Assembly (NCBI GenBank): GCA_013203065.1
Contig: JABMQV010000401.1
Location: 1 to 12,114 of the forward strand
DNA length: 12,114 bases
Reading direction: 5' to 3'
Source of the DNA: Desulfobacteraceae bacterium
Lineage (GTDB): Bacteria; Desulfobacterota; DSM-4660; Desulfatiglandales; Desulfatiglandaceae
Shown: positions 6,896 to 12,114 of the stretch, piece after piece
How the letters are laid out: every line of letters starts with the position of its first letter
How positions within the stretch are numbered: the first letter of the stretch is position 1
Translations under genes and position numbers: made by a program
The notes under the pieces: model-generated
Told to the model about the DNA's origin: nothing
Database searches by the model: none
What the model saw: the letters and a program-made list of their open reading frames with translations, nothing else

Positions 6896-7831
6896 GTGAA
6901 CGCGAGTGAAAACGGCAGATCCAATAGCAGGTCCCTTTGGGAATACCTGATTCTGACCGCCAAAGGCTTTTGCATGGGGGCCTCTGATGTGGTTCCTGGG
7001 GTCTCCGGGGGGACCATGGCTTTTATCCTTGGTATCTATGAAGAGTTGATCGATGCCATAAGGTCCTTTGATCTGAAGAGCTTCCAACTCCTCTTGACCC
7101 TAAGGTTACGGGACTTGCTGGATCGTATTTCCTGGAAGTTTCTTCTGGCCCTGGGCATCGGAATCCTCACGGCCATCTTCACACTGGCCAGAACCCTCTC
7201 CTGGCTCCTCCATAACAGACCCGTTCTCATATGGTCATTTTTCCTGGGGTTGATCCTCGCCTCCGCTTTCAGTGTGAGCCGACGCGTTGAGCGGTGGCGA
7301 CTCTCCACATGGCTGGGTCTCTCGGGTGGAATGGTGGGGACCTATATTCTCGTGGGTCTGGTGCCTGTGTCCACACCTGACGGCTCATGGTTTCTTTTCC
7401 TCTCCGGGGCCATCGCCATTTGCGCCATGATCCTTCCCGGCATCTCCGGGGCCTTTATCCTGGTGCTCCTGGGCAAATATCAATTTGTGCTTGAGGCGGT
7501 CAATAACCGGGACTTTCTCGTCTTGGCCACAGTAGCGGCTGGGGCGGTTGTGGGTATCGCCGCGTTTTCCCGCCTTCTGGGATGGCTGTTGAGAAATCAC
7601 CACGACCTTATGGTGGCCGTCCTGACCGGCCTAATGCTGGGGTCTCTGAGAAAGGTGTGGCCCTGGAAGGAAACAGTGGAGAGTCTAGTGGCCAGCCACG
7701 GAAAAGTGGTCGCAATTGTTCAGGCAAATGTCCTGCCCACACAATGGAGCGTGGATGTTCTTTCTGCCTTGTCCCTGACAGCGCTCGGTTTCTTGGCCGT
7801 GTTTTTCTTGGACCGTATGGTAAAGTCTTAG
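6896..7831 (+). CDS. popT: DUF368 / PopT-type polyprenyl-phosphate translocase
   Basis: Polytopic inner-membrane protein of the DUF368 family, members of which were recently shown to return undecaprenyl phosphate across the membrane for reuse in peptidoglycan and surface polysaccharide synthesis. The two hallmark motifs are present and symmetric: PGVSGGT (34-40) and LPGISGA (180-186), one per inverted half, each at the tip of a re-entrant or membrane helix. About eight or nine hydrophobic segments span residues 20-310. I choose GTG 6896 (311 residues) because AAAGGGAG (6881-6888) lies 7 bases ahead; ATG 6872 in the same frame would add 8 residues but lacks a good ribosome site. The gene begins 45 bases after the glcD-like gene with no terminator between, and it ends facing lptD. 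The family call is secure; transport activity is inferred from characterised relatives. Confidence 0.92.
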   Translation: MNASENGRSNSRSLWEYLILTAKGFCMGASDVVPGVSGGTMAFILGIYEELIDAIRSFDLKSFQLLLTLRLRDLLDRISWKFLLALGIGILTAIFTLARTLSWLLHNRPVLIWSFFLGLILASAFSVSRRVERWRLSTWLGLSGGMVGTYILVGLVPVSTPDGSWFLFLSGAIAICAMILPGISGAFILVLLGKYQFVLEAVNNRDFLVLATVAAGAVVGIAAFSRLLGWLLRNHHDLMVAVLTGLMLGSLRKVWPWKETVESLVASHGKVVAIVQANVLPTQWSVDVLSALSLTALGFLAVFFLDRMVKS

Positions 7832-7889
7832 ATTGTAACTTCTCCACAGGGAGACCTTTGAAAAATGTTCAATTTTGGTCAAGGTCAAG

Positions 7890-7926
7890 CCTCCGGCCCG
7901 CCTATGAGAGGCTTCCAGGCCGGAGG
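7890..7926. other. Nested hairpin between convergent popT and lptD
   Basis: CCTCCGGCC (7890-7898) and GGCCGGAGG (7918-7926) form a perfect 9-bp GC-rich stem. Inside, GCCT (7900-7903) and AGGC (7909-7912) form a second small stem. It lies between two converging genes, where a bidirectional terminator is expected, but neither side has a T-run. It may act with Rho, block RNA decay, or be a REP-like palindrome. Confidence 0.5.
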
Positions 7927-7980
7927 GTAGAACCTACGCCTCGGAGAGTGTCAGTGTTCAGGGCTTGAGATTTTCTGCCT

Positions 7981-10260
7981 TTACAAGCTACCGGTGCCTC
8001 CCAAGCCCACGAGCCTGAAGACCATCATCACACTGGTGTTCCAGGCATCCCTTTCCACACCCAATTTCACACCCCAACACTGGCTCTGGTAACCCGCCCA
8101 TCCGCTCGTGGAGATGTTACGGCCGATCTTCAGATCCCTTTTTAGGGAACCGCCCACCGAGAATCCATAGATCAGATGCAGATCGAGCAAAAGGCTCAAG
8201 TCCCTGCTGCCGTCTTTATTATAGATATAGTCCACCTCATAGATATCATTTCTCCCCCCGGCCCTGGGCACGGAGAAACGGCCGGATAGGGTGGCATTGC
8301 CAAAGCCATGATCGTAATGATCCCATTTTGCATTCCCGCGAAGATCCAGACCGGAAAAGGGTGTTACGATCAATTCAGCGAACAACGGGTCAAAAGGCTG
8401 GTTAGTCCCTGAGACCTTATCCTGCCTATCCTCGTGGATGTCGTAGCTTTGTTCCAGTTTGAAGAAGACCCATTGACTATAGGTTACCCTCCCTTTCTTA
8501 TCCTCCGAACGCGCATCCAAAAAGTTTTCAAGCGAGAGGGATACCTGGTTTTTTGTCTGACCTGGCCCTATCTCATTGTCTATGGGCGAAAACCAGGGGG
8601 GGTTGTTCTCCTCGTCTCCCTGTCCCCCCTGGTAAGTGTAGCTAAGGATCGGGGAAAACTTGTGTCTCAGTTTTTTTACGTTTCCCCAGTCAAAACCAAA
8701 GATCCTTTGGACATTTGTCTCCAACCTGGCCTTGGCCTCATAGAGTCCCCCGTACTGACGATCCCGGCTGTCCTGGGAATCATCGATCCACTGAGCGTTA
8801 TAGAGATATCGAAATGATGGCTGAAATTGCACATAGGGGCCGAACCACAAAGGGAAATTCACTTCCGGAGATAAAGAGAAATTGTTCCCCTTCTCTCCCT
8901 CCTTTCGCCATACGTAGTTGTAGTCTGATTTGAGGTTGTAAAAAATGGGGAGTCGCTTCACCTGCTCGGAAAGGAGTGCAAAATTGAGCCCTGCCAGGGG
9001 TTCGGGCGTAGTGTCCTGTTTGTTGGGATTTGCCACGTCTTGATAATAGCTGGTCAGCCCCTGGAGGCTATACGCTTCTCCATCATGACTCAATCTTAGG
9101 GCGGACCGTCTGGTGGGGGAACGCATTTCGTCGAAGGGGCGTCTGAACTCATTTTCCAAATTTGTCCTTGCCTGGTAACCAAAGAGCTTTTCTTCAAATT
9201 CCCTTAGATAATCCTGATCACTGACCCAATCGGCATCCAGGCGCGCGACCAGGCCCTGAAGCAAATTCTGATCCGTTCTACCCCTCAGCCAATAGCGCGT
9301 CCGGTTGGTCCGTTGAAAGGGACTGATCTCGAGTTGCTCCTGATCCTTCATATCCTTGGGTGTCCTCTTGTCAGAAAGGATATCGAACTCCAAAACGCCC
9401 TTCGAAGACTCATCAGCGAGGTATCGGAACTCTGCTCCCTGCATGTATCCCCGCTGGGTCATATAGCGTGAATACAAGGTGGCATCGATCTGATCAGAGA
9501 TGGCCCAGAAAAAAGGTATTTCAAAGTCACCGCCATTGAGGGTTGAGTACCCCATCCTAGGGGGGAGAAGGCCGGTCTGCCGTTTAACCTTGGCCGGAAA
9601 TATCATATAGGGCATGTATAAGACGGGGAGCCCGCGTACCCTGAAAGCCGAATGCTTTATCGTTCCGTAGCCCTCGACCGTCACTTTGACCTCCGAGCCG
9701 GTAATGGTCCAGTCCGGGTTGGGTCCATCACAGGTGGTCACAGCGCAGTCCTTCACAACATAAGTATTTTCCGCTATCTTCTTGAGGACTTTTCCGCTGA
9801 GATGGAAGTTGTTTTCTCTTAGAAAAAGGTTCCCGTCTATGATCTCGCCCGTCTTTGTCCTGAGGTCAAAAAAGCCGCGTTCACCGGTGATGATGTCCGC
9901 ACCCGTCTCAAGGCGTATATTTCCTGACACCCTGGCAATACCTGTCTTCATATTGTAGCGTGCCTTTTGGGCGTATAAAAACTGATCCTCCTTTGAGATC
10001 ACAACATCCCCCTCCGCCACATAGACCCCTTTGCTCTCATCATAACTCAGGGTCTTGGCAGTAATCTTCCAAGGGGTCCTCTTGTCATCAAGTAGATCTT
10101 TTTTTGAAAGGATGTCAGTGGCAAAGGAGACGCCGGGGCCAAGAACCAACATTAAGGCAATGACCAGAATTAGGGACGTGAAAATTGGCGGGTTTCTCGT
10201 GTTGATGGCCTGATTCCTCCCGGGGGCGCTATAGAGTCTTTGTTTGCAACTTCTCCGCAA
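7981..10260 (-). CDS. lptD: LPS-assembly protein LptD
   Basis: Outer-membrane beta-barrel that, with the lipoprotein LptE, inserts lipopolysaccharide into the outer leaflet. Numbering from the TTG start, residues 27-47 form a signal-peptide core ending SFA, then an OstA/LptA-like jellyroll domain at about 60-185 (YDESKGVYVAEGDVVISKED) and the barrel to residue 759. DCAVTTCDGPNPDW (171-184) is the typical LptD junction with C172 and C177; C728 (QSQCWG) is the matching C-terminal cysteine, so the interdomain disulfides are plausible with three mature cysteines. Many alternating aromatic strands and RGLPVLYMPYMIFP further support the call. The start is uncertain: TTG 10258-10260 is the only standard codon after an upstream TGA but has no ribosome site. 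ATC at 10204-10206 has GGGAGG 9 bases before it and would give a cleaner signal peptide (MNTRNPPIF). It follows folC on the same strand after 164 bases. Confidence 0.95.
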   Translation of the reverse strand: MRRSCKQRLYSAPGRNQAINTRNPPIFTSLILVIALMLVLGPGVSFATDILSKKDLLDDKRTPWKITAKTLSYDESKGVYVAEGDVVISKEDQFLYAQKARYNMKTGIARVSGNIRLETGADIITGERGFFDLRTKTGEIIDGNLFLRENNFHLSGKVLKKIAENTYVVKDCAVTTCDGPNPDWTITGSEVKVTVEGYGTIKHSAFRVRGLPVLYMPYMIFPAKVKRQTGLLPPRMGYSTLNGGDFEIPFFWAISDQIDATLYSRYMTQRGYMQGAEFRYLADESSKGVLEFDILSDKRTPKDMKDQEQLEISPFQRTNRTRYWLRGRTDQNLLQGLVARLDADWVSDQDYLREFEEKLFGYQARTNLENEFRRPFDEMRSPTRRSALRLSHDGEAYSLQGLTSYYQDVANPNKQDTTPEPLAGLNFALLSEQVKRLPIFYNLKSDYNYVWRKEGEKGNNFSLSPEVNFPLWFGPYVQFQPSFRYLYNAQWIDDSQDSRDRQYGGLYEAKARLETNVQRIFGFDWGNVKKLRHKFSPILSYTYQGGQGDEENNPPWFSPIDNEIGPGQTKNQVSLSLENFLDARSEDKKGRVTYSQWVFFKLEQSYDIHEDRQDKVSGTNQPFDPLFAELIVTPFSGLDLRGNAKWDHYDHGFGNATLSGRFSVPRAGGRNDIYEVDYIYNKDGSRDLSLLLDLHLIYGFSVGGSLKRDLKIGRNISTSGWAGYQSQCWGVKLGVERDAWNTSVMMVFRLVGLGGTGSL

Positions 10261-10289
10261 GATGGGAGTTAGTCAGTGATCATTGGGCA

Positions 10290-10331
10290 TTTATCATTTA
10301 TCGTTTATCATTTATCGTTTATCATTTATCA
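10290..10331. repeat. Heptamer array TTTATC(A/G), six units
   Basis: Six consecutive 7-base units read TTTATCA, TTTATCG, TTTATCA, TTTATCG, TTTATCA, TTTATCA without interruption. The array lies in the folC-lptD gap, 30 bases before the lptD frame. It is highly AT-rich; a dimer (14-base) unit repeated explains the A/G alternation, which suggests growth by slippage or unequal exchange. Confidence 0.9.
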
Positions 10332-10424
10332 TTGGTTATTGGTAGGTGGCTTTCTAGTTTTTCAATCATCAATATTCAATCGCGGATGCTGGACTCTGAG
10401 AAGCAGATCGCTGGTTACAAAAGT

Positions 10425-11729
10425 TCAGTTCAAATCGTCTGGTCTGTAGGTTTCAGGTTCAAAATAGGTCATGGCCTCCCCGACCGTAAAAAGCGAGCCG
10501 CAAACAACAATCAGGTCACGTGGATCAGCAATTTCCCTGGCCCTATCCAGGGCGCCGGTTAGGAATGGTACCGCTTCCCCGGCCCGCCCCAGGGATGTCG
10601 CCTCGGCCATCAGTCTTTCAGGGGAGGCTGCCCTGGAATATACGGGCCTTGTGTAGATCACATAGTCAGATAACGGTACGATTGCCCTGAGCATTTGACC
10701 GATCTCTTTGTCTTCCATGATACCGATTACGAGTATCATTTTTCTGTATCTGAAGTCAGTTCTTATGGAGCCGGCCAGTGCCCTGATGGCCCCGGGGTTA
10801 TGGCCTCCATCCAGTATAATGGTTGGTTCCCGGGCCACTACCTGCATTCTGCCGGGCCATACAGTCCTGTTCAAACCTGTCCGGATATCCCGAGCCGAAA
10901 CCTTGAAACCCTTTTCTTCGAGCCGTTCCACAAGGGCAACTGCCAAAGCGGCATTGCGGAACTGAAACCGCCCTTTGAGCCCCGGTTGAAGCCCGTTAAG
11001 CCTGCGAGTTGTGCCATAGTAATGGAGCCCCGAGGGCGTGGTGCGGTAGTGGATGTCCCTCCCCAGTCGCCACAGGGAGACCCCCTTTTCCGCGCACTTG
11101 GATTCCAGGAGCTTGATAACAGAAGGCTGCGTGGCCCCCGTTACAACATCAACCCCCTCCTTGATGATTCCGGCCTTTTCGCCGGCGATGTCCAGCAGCC
11201 GGGACCCAAGGTAGTCCTTATGCTCCAGGGATATATTTGTTATCATGGAAACCAGGGGGGTAATTATATTGGTGGCATCCAGACGCCCCCCCATCCCCAC
11301 CTCCATGATGGCAATGTCAGTCTGTTGCCTGGCAAAGTACAGCAAGGCCATGGCAGTTGTTGCCTCAAAAAATGTGGGGGGTTCCCCAGGTGTAAAGACA
11401 TTCGTCAATTCCTCTATGAGGGTAACGGCCTCTTCATGAGTCATTTCCCTGTCATTGATCCGGAAACGTTCCGTAAACCGGACCAAGTGAGGGGAAGAAT
11501 AGAATCCCACCTTGCCAAGGCCGGATTCCCTCAGAATAGAGGCCACAAAGGCGGCCACAGAACCCTTACCGTTTGTCCCCGCAATGTGAATATATTCCTG
11601 CCCTTTGTGAGGATCTCCAAATGCCTTGAGCAAATTGGCGGTCTTGGATAACCCGAATTTGATCCCATACTTTTGGAGGCCATAGAGATATGTGATTGCC
11701 TTTTGATAGGTGGTGTCTTCCTTTTTCAT
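10425..11729 (-). CDS. folC: Bifunctional folylpolyglutamate synthase / dihydrofolate synthase
   Basis: Mur-ligase-family cytoplasmic enzyme that adds L-glutamate to dihydropteroate (making dihydrofolate) and extends the polyglutamate tail of folates, using ATP. With ATG at 11727-11729 the protein has 434 residues, normal for FolC. Visible motifs are the P-loop IHIAGTNGKGS (47-57), SSPHLVRFTERFRIND, the VGMGGRLDATN stretch, SLEHKDYLG and the C-terminal DGGHNPGA. The ATG is chosen because MKKEDTTYQKAITYLYGLQ aligns with the usual first helix. A TTG at 11837 in frame would add 36 residues that read like translated promoter DNA. No good ribosome site precedes the ATG (AATACCTCTT), so translation may be weak. 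The usual upstream partner accD is not within 385 bases. lptD follows on the same strand after a repeat-bearing gap. Which of the two activities matters most cannot be told. Confidence 0.96.
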   Translation of the reverse strand: MKKEDTTYQKAITYLYGLQKYGIKFGLSKTANLLKAFGDPHKGQEYIHIAGTNGKGSVAAFVASILRESGLGKVGFYSSPHLVRFTERFRINDREMTHEEAVTLIEELTNVFTPGEPPTFFEATTAMALLYFARQQTDIAIMEVGMGGRLDATNIITPLVSMITNISLEHKDYLGSRLLDIAGEKAGIIKEGVDVVTGATQPSVIKLLESKCAEKGVSLWRLGRDIHYRTTPSGLHYYGTTRRLNGLQPGLKGRFQFRNAALAVALVERLEEKGFKVSARDIRTGLNRTVWPGRMQVVAREPTIILDGGHNPGAIRALAGSIRTDFRYRKMILVIGIMEDKEIGQMLRAIVPLSDYVIYTRPVYSRAASPERLMAEATSLGRAGEAVPFLTGALDRAREIADPRDLIVVCGSLFTVGEAMTYFEPETYRPDDLN

Positions 11730-11801
11730 AAGAGGTATTTGACAGGTATGTGGAAGTTCTGGGTTGACCGACCCATGCCCAAAGGGATTCGTTATGGCGG
11801 T

Positions 11802-11831
11802 ATATTGGCCAAAGTGATAAAGCTTTGTCAA
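11802..11831 (-). promoter_or_regulatory. Candidate promoter of folC
   Basis: On the minus strand a perfect TTGACA (11826-11831) is followed after 18 bases by CAATAT (11802-11807), a poor -10 box matching about half the consensus. The leader to the folC ATG would be about 65 bases. It lies just downstream of a terminator, which makes an independent folC transcript plausible. Confidence 0.35.
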
Positions 11832-11922
11832 TATCAAAAGATGGAAGGCGCTTTCTTGAGTTAGAGAACCTACCGTCCACTAAAGGCAACCAAACCCGGG
11901 GACAAAAAGGTTGAGGTTTCTC

Positions 11923-11956
11923 AAAAAGCCTTTTATTATATCGTACAGGCTTTTTT
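11923..11956. terminator. Bidirectional Rho-independent terminator
   Basis: AAAAAGCCT (11923-11931) and AGGCTTTTT (11947-11955) form a 9-bp stem with a 15-base AT-rich loop. On the plus strand six T end the structure; on the minus strand five T do. The stem is AT-rich apart from three G-C pairs at its top, so strength is moderate. It most likely ends a transcript coming from the right of the window and separates it from folC. Confidence 0.6.
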
Positions 11957-12041
11957 CCAGGGGCCAGCCATCGGTTCCAGCGCGGGCCGTCCCTTAAGTT
12001 GAATGAAGCCACATGGGGAAAGACAAGAACAAAAGGTATGC

Positions 12042-12077
12042 GTTCACAGGTTCAGGGTTCATCGTTCAGGGTTAAGG
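12042..12077. repeat. Heptamer array, GTTCAGG-like
   Basis: After GTTCACAG (12042-12049) four 7-base units follow: GTTCAGG, GTTCATC, GTTCAGG, GTTAAGG (12050-12077). The decanucleotide GTTCAGGGTT occurs twice with a spacing of 14 bases. The array is intergenic and differs in sequence from the TTTATC array but shares the 7-base period. Confidence 0.75.
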
Positions 12078-12114
12078 ACAAAGAGGGATTGAAGACCCGA
12101 AGTCCTCGTCAAAA

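Larger units (their letters stand above)
11730..12114. other. Intergenic region upstream of folC
   Basis: These 385 bases hold the folC promoter candidate, the hairpin terminator and a heptamer array near the right edge. Open frames here are short and lack recognisable motifs. At the extreme right, a minus-strand frame ending in TAA at about 12073-12075 (reading FDEDFGSSIPLCP) could be the tail of a gene beyond the edge, but it is too short to support. Confidence 0.5.

Noticed and set aside
10695..11651. 318-codon plus-strand frame opposite folC
   Set aside because: It is antisense to a clear folC with intact motifs; composition (Pro/Gly/His rich) is typical of a shadow frame.
11566..12012. 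148-codon minus-strand frame overlapping the folC start
   Set aside because: It crosses the terminator and promoter region and overlaps folC in another frame; no motif is recognisable.
1..12114. CRISPR array, integrase, transposase, toxin-antitoxin or defence genes
   Set aside because: No repeat-spacer pattern and no such protein motifs were seen; the three tandem arrays have units of only 7-8 bases without spacers.

Overview
The window looks like chromosomal DNA of a diderm (LPS-bearing) bacterium, most likely a deltaproteobacterial / Desulfobacterota anaerobe. This rests on an LptD outer-membrane LPS assembly protein, a corrinoid methyl-carrier protein, a tRNA-Ser–dnaX–ybaB–recR–glcD run, moderate GC content, and short tandem micro-repeats between genes. 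The taxon is an inference; no rRNA or other decisive marker is present.

Left part (1-2650, minus strand): the N-terminal two thirds of a corrinoid protein runs off the left edge. An 830-base gene-poor stretch follows. It hides the decayed C-terminal half of a class III adenylate/guanylate cyclase domain and a GGAAT-rich octamer repeat bounded by 7-bp inverted repeats. Next come an intact short-chain dehydrogenase and an unrecognised reading frame broken by an in-frame amber codon.

Centre (2619-7831, plus strand): a near-consensus sigma-70 promoter precedes tRNA-Ser(GGA). Only 42 bases after the tRNA starts dnaX, followed by ybaB/ebfC, recR (stop overlapping the next start), an FAD-linked glycolate/D-lactate oxidase subunit (glcD-like), and a DUF368/PopT-type polyprenyl-phosphate translocase. 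No convincing terminator separates them, so they may form one long operon mixing DNA replication/repair, redox and envelope functions. dnaX carries a run of nine A directly behind a short GC hairpin at the end of its clamp-loader core. This is where a tau/gamma-type frameshift would be expected, and it is the most interesting signal in the window.

Right part (7840-12114, minus strand): a nested hairpin lies between the convergent popT and lptD ends. lptD is preceded by an array of six 7-bp TTTATC(A/G) units, then folC with its own promoter candidate, a bidirectional hairpin/T-run terminator, and a second heptamer array (GTTCAGG-like) near the edge.

Most genes are housekeeping. I found no defence island, CRISPR array, integrase or transposase, and no clearly new multi-gene system. 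The points worth checking are the dnaX slippage site, the two gene remnants, the micro-repeat arrays and the unusual lptD start.
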